Shown here: positions 48,464 through 60,900 of the stretch, piece by piece
How positions within the stretch are numbered: position 1 is the first letter of the stretch
How the letters are laid out: the number at the start of each line of letters is the position of its first letter
Assembly (NCBI GenBank): GCA_023935145.1
Contig: CM043703.1
Location: 23,757,727-23,821,726 of the forward strand
DNA length: 64,000 nt
Reading direction: 5' to 3'
Source of the DNA: Bretschneidera sinensis
Taxonomy: Eukaryota; Streptophyta; Magnoliopsida; Brassicales; Akaniaceae
Notes under the pieces: model-generated
What the model saw: only the letters and a program-made list of their open reading frames with translations
What the model was told of the DNA's origin: nothing
Database searches by the model: none
Translations under genes and position numbers: made by a program

Positions 48464-48735
48464 ACCAGTCGACTGGGTAAGGATAGCAGTCGACTGGGTA
48501 AACTGGCAGTAAGATACCAGTCGACTGGGTTGTCTTTACCAGTCGACTAGATAACAATTGAATTTTAAAAAATTGGCTCCAAATAGGGTCTAAAGGTACC
48601 AGTCGACTAGATAAGATCTACCAGTCGACTGGAGGAATTGGCAGAGACTTACCAGTCGACTGGATCACATTTCCCAGTCGACTGAAAGAATAGGCAGTGA
48701 CTTACCAGTTGACTGGATCAGATTTACCAGTCGAT
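48464..48735. repeat. Cluster of CCAGTCGACTGG palindromes upstream of the extra ORF
   Basis: About ten exact or one-base-changed copies of ACCAGTCGACTGG occur in 270 bp, outside the LTRs, between the end of pol and the extra ORF. The same motif is clustered in the element's LTRs. GGCAG(T/A)GACTTACCAG is repeated with it at roughly 60-bp spacing. Confidence 0.85.
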
Positions 48736-48877
48736 TGGACCCTTAAAAAAATTTCAGTCTTGAATTGTAGCACAAAATTTGTTTATCTATGACATCTTGA
48801 GTGAGGGAGATATTTAAACAAGAATTAATACTCTTTCACTAGATGTCAAGTATGCAAATGATGAAATGAAGGAGCAG

Positions 48878-51800
48878 TTAGACATTTAGTTTATGATAAT
48901 CCAGCAATCCCATCAACATTCTAATCTTACAAAAACTAGCTTCACTTAGAGGTTTTGTAAGAATTTCAGCTATTTGATCTTCCGAATGTATGAATTCTAG
49001 TCCATATCACTTTTTGAGCATGGTCTCTTAAGAAATGATGTCTAATTTCTATGTGTTTTGTTCTGGAGTGTTGAATAGGGTTCTTGGTTAGGTTGATAGC
49101 ACTAGTATTATCACAATGTATCGGGATGCCTTTTAGGTTGATGCCATAGTATTCTAGTTGTTGTATCATCCATATCACTTAGGCACAACAACTTCCAGCT
49201 GCTACATATTCCGCTTCAGCGGTTGATAGTGCAATGGAATTTTGTTTCTTGGAACACCAAGAGGTTAACATTGCACCTAAGAATTGGCATGTTCCGCTTG
49301 TGCTTTTTCTATCTAATCTACATCCAGCAAAATCAGCATCTGAATATCCTACAAGCTCAAAAGATGAATCTCTAGAGTACCATAATCCTATGGTTTGGGT
49401 TCCTTGTAGATATCTAAGGATTTTTTTTACTGCAACTATATGTGATTCCTTAGGATTAGCTTGAAATCTAGCACACATGCATACACTGAACATTATATCA
49501 GGTCTACTTGCAGTCAAATAAAGCATAGCACTTATCATGCTTCTATAATATTTAGTATCTACAGTTTTACCTCTTTCATCAATATCAAGTTTAGTAGTTG
49601 TGCTTATAGGAGTTCCAAGTGGCTTTGAGCTTTCCATCCCGAACCTCTTTAGTAGGTCCTTAATGTACTTCGATTGATTGATGAAGATGCCTCATTTTAG
49701 TTGCTTGATTTGAAATCCAAGGAAGTAGGTAAGTTCTCCTATCATGCTCATTTCAAATTCACAATGCATGCACTTTGCAAACTCTTGACACATAGATTCA
49801 TTAGTAGCACCAAATATAATATCATCAACATATATTTGGACTATAAGAATGTCATTTTTGTGAGTTTTTGTGAAGAGAGTTGTGTCTATTCTACCTCTTA
49901 CAAAATCATTGTCAATCAAAACTTTACTTAGTCTTTCATACCATGCCCTTGGAGCTTGCTTCAACCCATATAGAGCTTTAGAAAGCTTGTAGACATGATT
50001 TGGAAGACTAGGATTTTCAAATCCAAGAGGTTGCTCAACATAAACCTCTTCTTCAATAAAGCCATTTAAAAATGCACTTTTTACATCCATTTGAAATAGC
50101 TTGAACTTATTAAAGCATGCAAAGGCTAATAACATTCGAATAGCTTCTAATCTAGCTACGGAAGCATAGGTTTCATCAAAGTCTATTCCTTCTTTTTGAT
50201 TATATCCTTAACAACTAGTCTAGCCTTGTTTCTAGTTACTATTCTATTTCCATCCATCTTATTTCTATATACCCATTTAGTTCCAATTATTGAATGATTC
50301 TTAGGTCTTGGAACTAGTTTCCAAACATTGTTTCTCTCAAATTGATTTATTTCTTCTTGCATTGAAATTATCCAGTCATTATCTTTTTCGGTTTCTATAA
50401 ATGTCTTAGGTTCTACTTGAGACAAATAAGCTACAAAATTGCAAATATTTCTAATAGAGGAGCGAGTTCTTACCCCTTGTGCAGGATCACCAATCACTTG
50501 ATCAATCGGGTGATAATTTACATACCTCTAATCTTTGGGAAAACTTTCCTCTAGTTGGCTTGAAGATAGTTGGTCCAAATTGTGAGTTTCCATCTCTTCA
50601 TTTGCTTGAAGTGGACTCTCTTTTGGGTCAACAATGGGAGTAGGAGTTTCCATTCTTGGAATAAAATCTGCATCATCTTTAAAGGAAACTTCTCTACTAC
50701 TAATTGGGTTAAACTCATCAAGAGTTACATGTACAGATTCTTTTACCACTAGAGTTCTCTTATTGAAAACTCTATAAGCCTTACTAGATGTTGAATATCC
50801 TAAAAATATCCCTTCATCGGTCTTAGAGTCCAATTTACCCAAGTTAGTTTTATTGTTATTTAGAATGAAGCATTTGCAACCAAAAGTACAAAAATAGGAG
50901 ATGTTAGGCTTTCTACCTTTCCATAGTTCATATGGAGTTTTATCAAGCATTGGCCTAATTAAAATTCTATTTAAGATATAGCAAGAAGTGTTCATGGCTT
51001 CAGCCCAAAAGTATTTTGGTAAACTATTTTCACAAAGCATTGTTCTTGAAAATTCTTCTAGAACTCTGTTTTTCCTCTCAACAACTCCATTTTGTTGAGA
51101 AGTTCTAGAAGCTGAAAAGTTGTGATCAATTCCATTTTCATCACAAAATCTTGAAAAGCTTTGATTTTCAAATTCTTTTCCATGATCACTTCTTATGCTT
51201 GAAATACAAATTCCTTTTTCATTTTGAACCTTTTTGCAAAACTTTTCAAATCCTTTGAAAATTTCATCCTTGTAAACAATAAAAATAACAAAGGTATATC
51301 TTGAATAGTCATCAACGATAACAAGAGCATATTGATGGCCACCTAGACTAATGGTACTAATTGGACCAAATAAGTCCATACACAAAAGTTTCAAAGGTCT
51401 AGTAGTTGAGACTACATTTTTTTCTTTAAAAGAAATCCTTGTTTGTTTTCCAATTTGACAAGCATCACATACTTTGTCTTTTTCAAAATTGATTTTGGGA
51501 AGTTCAATGACTAAATCTTTTCTTGAAATGATTTTTAGCAAGTTCATGTTCACATGACCAAGCCTTCTATGTCATAGCCATGGATTTTCACTAAATGCAG
51601 GAAAATATTTTTCATTTTCAGAATGCAAAGATTTTAAATCAACTATATAGACATTTTCATGTCTATGGCCAACAAATTTGATCTTGATGCTCTTGATGTC
51701 TATAACTAGACAATGAGAGGTCTCAAATGTGACTTTGTTGCCTTTGTCACATAGTTGACTAATGCTTAGTAAATTTGGCTTAAGGTCTTGTACTAGCAAT

Positions 51801-51997
51801 ACATTATCTAAGGTTGAGAAATCATTACCAATTTTTTCGTGCTCGATGATCTTTATTTTGGTGTTGTCTCCAATGGTGATATATCCACCATCTGTTAGAG
51901 TTAGCTCCTTGAATACATTTTTATCACCAGTCATGTGCTTTGAGCAACCATTATCAAGGTACCAACAGTTACCTTTCTCCTTGGTGTGAAGACATAT
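48878..51997 (-). pseudogene. Copia pol: protease, integrase, RT, RNase H (broken)
   Basis: Minus strand, starting in frame with gag after a TAG. Protease has WYLDNGCSKHMTGD, with Asn where DSG/DTG is expected. The integrase zinc finger (HRRLGH, CDACQ) is cut by a TGA at 51572 that replaces an expected Trp. The integrase core has MDLFGP, RSDHGKEF and NGVVERKN (D, D, E). RT has FQMDVKSAFLNG and YVDDIIFG. RNase H has YSDADFAG, STAEAEY and DNTSAINL. Other lesions are a TAG at 50528, a frameshift near 50195, TGA at 49692, TAA at 49179 and a frameshift near 48980. The natural end is LTKPLSEASF...YHKLNV at 48878. Confidence 0.92.
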
Positions 51998-54066
51998 CTA
52001 CATCACACAAGGATATACAATTGCACTTTTAGGTACCCAAAATTTCTTGGGTCCTTTGGGGTTAGTCCTAGAAAACACGGTTCCTTTTGGAACCCATACT
52101 TTCTTAACAGTATATGGTGATCTAAGGACATGTTGATGATGCACAATCCTAGGATAGTATTTGTTGAAATTTCTAGGATATCTTAGATGTGCATGTCTAT
52201 TATTCTTAGGATAAGAGTTCCTAGAAAACATGTTTCTATGGTAAGGAATATGAAAATGCATGTCATTTCCAGAAAATGTATGATGATGCATTCTAGGATA
52301 CATGCTAGCATTATTATGAGTATGCAAATTATTTCTAGGATAACCATGATGGTAATTCGTAGGATGTGCATGTGCAGAGTGCATATTTTGATTATATATA
52401 TTGTTCCTAGAATGTACATTATGGTTATTTCTAGGATGTGTATAAGCATTTCTAGAGTGTGCATACATATAAGCTTGTGTATTTCTAGGATGCTTCATTT
52501 TTGTATGAAAATTTGAATTTCTAAAATTCCTAGCATTTATTGAGGGAGTGCTTTTAACCTTGCTAGGGGTTTTTGAAGTAGAGGCTTCATTCACACATGA
52601 GGCTTTCATGAATAAGCTCTCTTTTGGTTTTTGCTTGCTTAATGGAGAATAACCTAATCCTGATTTTCCTCCACTTAATCTTTGGCAAGAAAGCACTTCA
52701 TCAAGCTTTTCTTTTCCAAGCATAAGCCTAGATATAGTGCCATTTAATTCTAATATTTTATTTTTTAAATTCTCATTTTCATCTTTGAGGAAATCTTGAG
52801 AAGAATCATACAGCAATGAAGATAATTTATCTTTTTCTTCTCTAAGACTTATCATCTCTTTAGAAAGATATGATACCTCTTTTTTAAAAGTTGAATTCCT
52901 AGAATCGAATTTCTTCAATTCATCATGCATTTCATTTATTACTTCTAGCAACCCTTCACTACTACTCACAATATTATTCTTAGAAGAAAGAGAAGATGTT
53001 ACCTCACTTTCATCGTCGATTTCCATCAGATAAAGGTTGGCAATTTCCTCGTATCCGACTTCTTTGTCCGATGACTCTTCTTCTTCTTCGTCATCGCTCC
53101 AGGTAGTTGCTATCATGGCTTTCTTTTTGAAGCTTTTGTATGGTTTGTTTGAAATCATACAATCAGCCCTGATGTGACCGGGCTTCTTGCAGCCATAACA
53201 CATAAGTGGTTCCCTTTTCGAAGTGGGATCCTTCGTGTAAGGTTTCTTGCTTTTCTTTAAAAACCTATGAAACCGTTTGGTGATTAATGCCATTTCACCA
53301 TATTCCTCGCTGCTCTTCGCTTCTTTTTCTGATTCCACTTCTTTGCTGCTCGTAGAAGCTTTGAGAGCAATTTTCTTTTTCTTCTTCTCATCATTATTGA
53401 CGATGGGAGTCATTTCTTCCATCTTATATGTCAATAATGACCCAAGTAGTGTCTCAACATCAAGTTTGTCAAGATCTTTGGCCTCCTGTATGGCTGTCTT
53501 CTTTGGTTTCTATGAGGGTGGTAGAGATCTCAAAATTTTTCTTGTTAGTTCAAACTCCTCAATATTCCTACCAAGCAGCTTTAAACCAATTACAATAATT
53601 GTGAACCATGAGTGCATTTCAGAATTGTTTCGTTCGGAGAAATTTTAAAGGATTCATATTTAGAAACTAGCATATAGATTTTTGATTTTTTGACCTCACT
53701 AATTCCTTCATATGTAATTTGAAATTTATCCCATATCTCTTTAGCCGAAACACATGCAAAGATTTTATTATATTCATAAATATCTAAAGCACAATATAAA
53801 ATACTTGTTGCTCTGCTATTGAGAGACATCATTCTACAATCCTCGTCAGTGTACTCAGTTTTGAGTTTAGGCATTATATGATTGATCTCTCCAATAGTTA
53901 TTTCCTTTGAAGGAATTCTAGGTCCTTCTTCAATGACTCTCCACAGATTATAAACTTGTCCTTCGACAAAGATTTTCATTCTATTTTTCCAATAGTTATA
54001 GTTGAAGCCATTGAACAAATGAGGTCTAGTATAAGAGTGTCCCTCAGAATAGCTATTTGCTGCCAT
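51998..54066 (-). pseudogene. Copia gag with zinc knuckle (broken)
   Basis: The start (ATG at 54066) has the DUF4219/UBN2-type capsid region (FNGFNYNYWKNRMKIF, then WDKFQITYEG). A frameshift near 53620 and a stop near 53510 separate it from the second part (51998-53434, 478 codons). That part holds a Lys/Glu-rich segment, the knuckle CYGCKKPGHIRADC (C-X2-C-X4-H-X4-C), an acidic stretch, a probable coiled coil, and an Asn/His/Arg/Tyr-rich tail. It ends in TAG at 51998-52000, in the same frame as protease. Confidence 0.9.
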
Positions 54067-54107
54067 CGGATCAACTCAAGGATATTAAGCCTAAAATTGA
54101 GAAAGAA

Positions 54108-54119
54108 GCTCTGATACCA
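54108..54119 (-). promoter_or_regulatory. Primer-binding site of complete Copia
   Basis: The complement is TGGTATCAGAGC, complementary to the 3' end of initiator Met-tRNA, 2 bp inside the 5' LTR. Confidence 0.93.
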
Positions 54120-54121
54120 AT

Positions 54122-55365
54122 TGTAGAATGAGGTTTCAACCCAAGAGGGGGGGTGAATTGGGTTTTTAAAACTTTTGCGGAATAAACTCAAGTTTATAAA
54201 AACATATAAGCAACAAGCAATTAAACAAGTAATGTGCTGTAAATAAAGAGTTTAAGGAGTAAAGAATGCAAACTCAGATTATAGTGGTTCGGCAATATCG
54301 GAATCGTTCCGACCCTACGTCCACTCTCTTCAAGGAAGCTCCTTGAAGTAATCCACTAAGAAACTTAGTCATACAACTTCACCAGTGTTGTACAAACCTT
54401 ACAATCCCTTTCTCTCAGAAGCTATCCCTTTTCTCTCGGAAGTAATCCCCTTATTCGGAAGTAATCCCTTTACAAAAGATGTTGTAAAGTAAATGGTAGA
54501 TAGACAGCAAATAAAAGCTTATACAATTGAACAATGTCTCTCTTTCAAAGTAAAGCTTGAAGAATGGCTCAACAAGAATATTTCAAAGCTTTTTTGTGTT
54601 TCAAAGAGTAAATGACTTGATTGAGTGTGTTCTTCTCTTTTTAATATCTCTAGCTCTCTTTTGAATACTCAATAGAGTGGGTTTATATAGCCATCAAATA
54701 ATATGGCCGTTGGAACTTTAATTTGAAATGAATGTGCCTTTAAAAGATCAGATTTCGAGTCCAACGGTCATATTTTATGAACTACCAATCGACTGGGTCG
54801 AGATACCAGTTAACTTTGTCCTCTTAAAAATTCTTTTTTTTAAAGCTTCTGGAGTACCAGTCGACTGGGTTATTCTTACCAGTCGACTGGGGACTTTCTG
54901 TCCAATTTACAAGTCGACTGGTATGTTCCATCCAGTCGACTGGGGACTCACTGTCCATTTTACCAGTCGACTGGTATGTCTTACCCAGTCGACTGAGGAC
55001 TTACTGTCCCATATACCAGTCGACTGGTATATGTACCCAGTCGACTGGGTTGTCTTCCAACCCAGTTTTTCTGTGTTAAAAATAATTTTTAACTTAAAAA
55101 CATTTGATCAAAAGGTTATGTTTTAAAACATTTTGTGTGCGAGCCATTTAACAAGCTATTACAATGTACAAGTGAGACTTACATTGGTTTTAAAATCTTA
55201 GACCTATACTAGTTCTTCAGTCTTCACTTGAAAGATTGATTCGGTTTGAGTTCTTGCACCTTGATCATTGGTTGAATGCTTTTGTTGCTTACTATACTTA
55301 GATTGTACTGTTAATATAATAACAGTTGTGTTTTGTCATCATTTAAATACAAGTGAGGATCAACA
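54122..55365 (-). repeat. 5' LTR of complete Copia
   Basis: 1244 bp, TGTTGATCC...CTACA on the minus strand. It aligns along its length with 45088-46310 with scattered substitutions and small indels. It contains about ten CCAGTCGACTGG-type palindromes at 54780-55050. Confidence 0.93.
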
Positions 55366-55370
55366 GAAAC

Positions 55371-55472
55371 TTTCTCATTTTCAACTTACTTGAACACTTT
55401 TGCAATTGACTAAATTACAACAACGACAAAAAAAACTTGGACTTCCATAGACTAAAAAGATGAGGATGTTGT
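55371..55472. other. Short remnant between Copia and right Gypsy-type LTR
   Basis: About 100 bp continuing the sequence left of 45083 when the Copia insertion is removed. Nothing recognisable is seen. Confidence 0.4.
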
Positions 55473-57923
55473 GGGCGAAGACCACTCTAAAAACTTCTTT
55501 TAACTTGAAACCAAGCTTTCCGACGTTCTCTTGAAAGGTTAGTAAAAAAGAGGGGGTGAGCTAAAAAGCTCAGTGAGAAACACATTGCTATAAGTAATAG
55601 TATTGGAATTAATTATTTAATTTCAACCTTATCATATAAGTCATTTTGTAGCTTTTGATATAATACAAGTTATCTCTTCTAAAATTTATTATATAGTCCA
55701 ATCTTTACTAAATTATACTTTATAAATGTAAGTACAAATATACACATTTTCGAACACTTTCGTTACTACTTTTCATAGAGGGAAACAATCATTACAAAGG
55801 ATTATACATATACTTAAATAATCACATAAAACATAATCTTACCGTACTATACACATTAGTAGTATAAACTATTTATTTATAACATTCATCTCAATAATTT
55901 TCCATGTCACAAGCAACTAATATTCACATATCTTACATTAAATCAAATCACATCATATGCCCTTCATGGGCCAATCTCCATATATATACCCCTTATGGGC
56001 CAAACACAACTTATGCCCCTCATAAGCTAATCACTATATACTCCAATCATCCATGGAATGTATGCAATGCAATGCAAGGCGATGCATGCTAATTTCTTTA
56101 ATCATTTCGTTTCATTTCAATTTCATTTTCCCCTCACTGGGCTAATCACAACACATGCCTCTCATGGGCCAATCACAACATATGCCTATTCTTCATGGGA
56201 AGAATGCAAACAGATGCAATGCAAAATCATTTCGTTTCATACTTCTTTACTCATTTCATTTCACTACCCATCGTTGGGCTCATCATATAACAACGGGGAC
56301 ATCTCCCCACGTACCGGTACATCTCAATAACAAATCTCATCAATAAACAACTTTCAATTTTATTTTTGGCCTCACCCGACACTCTCCCTCGTTAGACATA
56401 TGTTTTCGGTATTACACAATACTCCCCCTCGTTAGAACGGATCATGAAGTACTTTATACAATATGAAATGCAAATTCATGATCCAACAAACTTCTAAATT
56501 TATCATTCATTAATCAATCATGTCACTAAACTTATAACATAAAAAAAAAAAAAAAAATTTCCTCAAACCCAAGCACTCAAATACTCAACTCATAACAATA
56601 AATTCAATTACTTCCATTACAACTATACACGTCACAAATTTTCAAACACAAAATACATCACGTTCTACTCATAATTACTTTCTTATACAATTAGATATAT
56701 TTTTCATGTCCTTTGTATTTCCTTAATCATCTACTAAATCATTCATATCTCCAATTTTACTTAAAATACATCACAGCATATCTTAACTTGTTTCTTATGC
56801 ATTTATACCTCTACATATATATAATTCTTATAATATTATTAGTAGTGTGTTCCCATACTAATTCATTTTCATATACTTTTAATCTTTATGTTTGTTGTAT
56901 GATTTACAATGCTTACTAAAATTAAGGTGAAACTCAACTTTAACGCACCAAATGTCGTCCTTGGATTAATTCCTTGCCCTTTTTATCTTTCAACCATACT
57001 TAACGAATTTACATGTACTACTTATTATACCAACTAAGATGCACACAAGTAATTAATACTCTTCCTTGCCCCGAAGCACAAGCATAAGTAAAAACCAAGT
57101 TTTATGTCTCAAACTTTTCTTTTTATTATTTAGGCATTTTCTCATAAATCTTACTTAAATGTTGAATGTAATGAAAATAGTCTTCTCAAGACTAATGAAT
57201 TCATGTTTTTATCATACAATACCTTACGGTCACTTTAGGAAGATTTGATATTCAAAAGGATAGTGAAAATTGGTGAATTTTTTTAAAGTCATAGTTGATA
57301 TAGTCGGCTACCAGTCCAGTGAGCCCAAAAACTTCTGCCCAACGTTCCATCAACTGGATACTTCCTCCAGTCGACTCGATGCCCAAAATCCAACATTATG
57401 AAAAAGTTCCATTTTCCTCCAAAAAAACCATTTAATTTCCATGAAACTTCCAATCCCTTTAAAATACAAGTTCCCAAGGGTTTTTAAAGTCAAAAACTTT
57501 ACACTACCCATGATAAGAATTAAACAAAAAACTCCCTAATCAACCAACTTTGCACAAAACCCATTTTTTTGAAACACACCCTTTTTCTCCCTCTCTTTCT
57601 TCTTCTCTTCTTTTTCTCTCCTCTATCTCTCGGCCAATCTAGAGGCTTCCAGCTTTTGCTGGATTTCTCTCAAACTCTCTCTTAATTGCAAAACTACCCC
57701 CAACTCTACAACTCTACCACAACCTACCCCAAGCACTCTTTAAAACTCCAAAGGCTCCTTTAAAACGGATTTTTATTACCAGCCTCACTTTGATTACTTG
57801 ATTCTAAGTTCCACAAATCCAAGTACAAATTGTTTATGACTCAGAAATGACACTACACACTTTTATGTGTCGAAGTGTAAAACCTCGAAATTAAAATATT
57901 CTAATAAAATACCGGGCTCTACA
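55473..57923 (-). mobile_element. Gypsy-type LTR (right copy), uninterrupted
   Basis: 2451 bp, homologous to 35888-41327 without its two insertions. It lacks about 16 bp at the TGTAATGACC end. The other end, TGTAGAGCCCGG on the minus strand, is intact at 57923 and adjoins a purine-rich tract. A CT-rich stretch lies at 57585-57640. Confidence 0.8.
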
Positions 57924-60900
57924 ATTCTCTCCCACTAATAAAAATTTTGCCCTCAAAATTTTCTTGAATAGGGTACAAAAATATTAGGGTTATCACTTTC
58001 CTAGTCCGATTCGTATTCTCAAACACATTCCTCAATTTATCCACTTTTTTCAAGAATTGATATTATAAGGTAAATTTTCATTCTCACTATCAGTTTGAAC
58101 TTTTTCTCCAACATGTTATTTTAATAAATCCCATCCGATATTACTAGAAACTCTTTTTCACTTAATAAGTGGTGCTCATCCTTTTATCAATTACTCATCC
58201 TTAAATTTTATTATTTATCCTACAATCGATCCTTCGGTTCACCTAGATAGTCTTTCGAACCAAGTGTTCCTAAACAACACTATTATTCAAAAGCCAATCC
58301 TTTTTTTATACCTTTCTTTGGTTCCTATGTTTTAAAACAAAAACTTTATCATCTTATACATCTCCTTAAGTCCTTAAGCTCCTATCTAGACTTTACACTT
58401 AAAGAGTTTCAAACTTGGTATGGCCTTTAAATTGTACCTCTCCCAAGATATTTCTTTACAATGTCACTTATCAACTTATCACTTTTTCTTATCATTAGTA
58501 ACTTCTTCTCTAATTGGATACTATAAGTAGGATCCGTTAACGGTGTCATCAAAAATTTTGTACACACTTCAACTTAGGAAAGAAATAATCATATATAATT
58601 CAACTCCTCAATCATCCACAAAACATCTAGCTTCCCTCAAGTAAAAAGCTCCATTTGATAATTTACTCTCTTTCTCCAATGCATCTCCTAGTTTTAACCC
58701 AAATTTCTCACTTATCGTTTACAACCAAACCTTAAATCATCTACCCCCAACTGGGGTATGCTTAACAATAACTCTTACATAACTCATCACAGTAGTAATA
58801 GTTAGGCACTTTATTCTCCATTTCAATTTCAAATTGATTTTTTTTTTCAACAATAATGTTACATAGTAATCCAATTCATAACATCACTTGTACAATAATA
58901 ATCAAGTTACTCACACTTATAGTTAACCACTCTCTATCTTCCAACTCTCTTCTCTAACTTCAACACTTAACTGTCTTCAAATATAACTTGGTAAATTTTT
59001 TCCTTGACCTCTACTTAAATTCCCCAAAGATTTTTACCAATATAAACTTTTCTTTGATGTTGATTGTACTTTAAACTCATCATCCCTTTTTGAATCTTTT
59101 CATTCCTTTAAATAACTCCATAGATCATATCTTCCACTTATTCTCCATGTTATATATTTTACGCTTCATGTCAATACATATTCTTTTATTTAGAAAATTT
59201 TGAAGATATACTATAAATAATTCTCCACTTTAAAAATTTTCGAGAGTGCCTTTATCATTTACTCATGTAATCATTAGTCCTTGCATCTACAAATTCTCAC
59301 TCCTGCTCCTCAACATAACATCTGCAACATCTCAAATCATACGTAGAATTTTATCTCTTCCCCAACTCATTCTTTACTTTTTACTCAACTTTTATTGTTA
59401 GCTCACCAATCTTTAATATTTTATTTCTTAAATCCACCTTTATCTTTCTAACAAACATTTACACTCTCAAATTTTCTGTATTGACTTGATCGCACTTTCA
59501 ATTCCCTTTCTTTCTCGTTTCTCCCTCCGGTCCGTTTAAGACCATCTAACATCTCATCTCCGTACTTTTTCTTTCCGACTCTTATGTCTAACCATACGAT
59601 GTATGTAAAATCCAAAAATTCCCTTAAATTTACTATTACTAGTAGTCCTCGAATAAAGTACTTCATAATCATATTATACACTCTCTACTCTTCCTCAAAA
59701 GTACAGCTTAATCCATTCAGCATTTAGATTTTTCCTTCATTTCCTTAGTAAATATTTATTTTTTACTTCTTAACACTTCCTGGTAGCCCCTGGGTTTGCT
59801 TAAGATCTTCCCTTCACTTTGCATTATACTTCAATACTGCTCCAAAACATTTAGTAACCCTTATTCTTTCTATTGTCTCTTTCACTAATAATTTACCCCA
59901 ATTCCATCCTTTTCTAGTGCACTCCTAACTTTTTTGCTTCTTACATTACTAACATTTCTCTTACAATCTCTCCCTTTACACTATTACTAATAGTCGCCAA
60001 GTCCTTATCATTAACATTAACCATGGTGAGGGTTAAAGCAAATTTCTCAATCTTAATTCTTGTACTATTTATTCATACCACAATCTCTTTTTTCTAAAAA
60101 TCATTTGACCTTGAAATCTACACCTACTTTTCTTTTACCATAATCGTCCTAATACTCTCATACCTTATTGGACTCTTGATCTTCTATTAAAAATCTTCTT
60201 AACCTCTTCATTCACAAGGTAACCTCCTTTGGTAAACATACTTATTATTTTTCCTCTATCATCTTCCTTTCTAATACTTCAACCACATCTAATATAAGCT
60301 ATCCATCAACCTTTAGGTTTTCAAGTACTCCAAATATCTTAACTAATTATCACGTATCTCTCACTGAATCCCATTTAAAATTTCTCAAACATAAATTTTC
60401 AAGTAAAATAAAACTCTTGGGCTCACGCACTAATATCAACCAAAAAATTATTCAATCTTAACTTTAAACTCATGGCTTCTAGGTCTTTAAATAAATCCAC
60501 CATCTCCTTGTCTTGCACCTCACTTGGCATTAAGATCAAAACAAAATTCATTACACCATTTCTCCTGCACAACTTCTCACTAACAATTTCTACCTTCCAA
60601 AACACTTTTTACTACCCTTCTTAAAGTCTCAAAACATCACAAATTCTTTACTTAAAAAGTTTCTCTCATTCTTCCTCAACCGCTTCCTACTACTTTAACC
60701 TTTATGCTAACCACTTGTCCAACGGTTGTTCTTATTCATTTTTATGCTCGTTAATCACTTAATCCAATTTAAAATTTCTCAAACGTAAATTTTCAAGTAA
60801 GATAAAACTCTTGAGCTCACACACTAATATAAACCAAACAATTATTCAATCTTAACTTTAAACTCATGGCTTTTAGATCTTTAAATAAATCCATCATCTC

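Larger units (their letters stand above)
45088..55365 (-). mobile_element. Complete SIRE/Maximus-like Copia retrotransposon
   Basis: 10,278 bp. The LTRs are 45088-46310 (3') and 54122-55365 (5'). The 5-bp target-site duplication GAAAC lies at 45083-45087 and 55366-55370. On the minus strand the order is 5' LTR, iMet primer-binding site, gag, protease, integrase, RT, RNase H, palindrome cluster, extra ORF, polypurine tract, 3' LTR. The size, the A5G5AGAT polypurine tract and the ORF behind pol fit the SIRE/Maximus lineage. Several stops and frameshifts make it non-autonomous. Confidence 0.93.

Noticed and set aside
52183..52516. Ile/Met-rich frames on both strands opposite the gag tail
   Set aside because: They are other-frame readings of the repetitive gag DNA.
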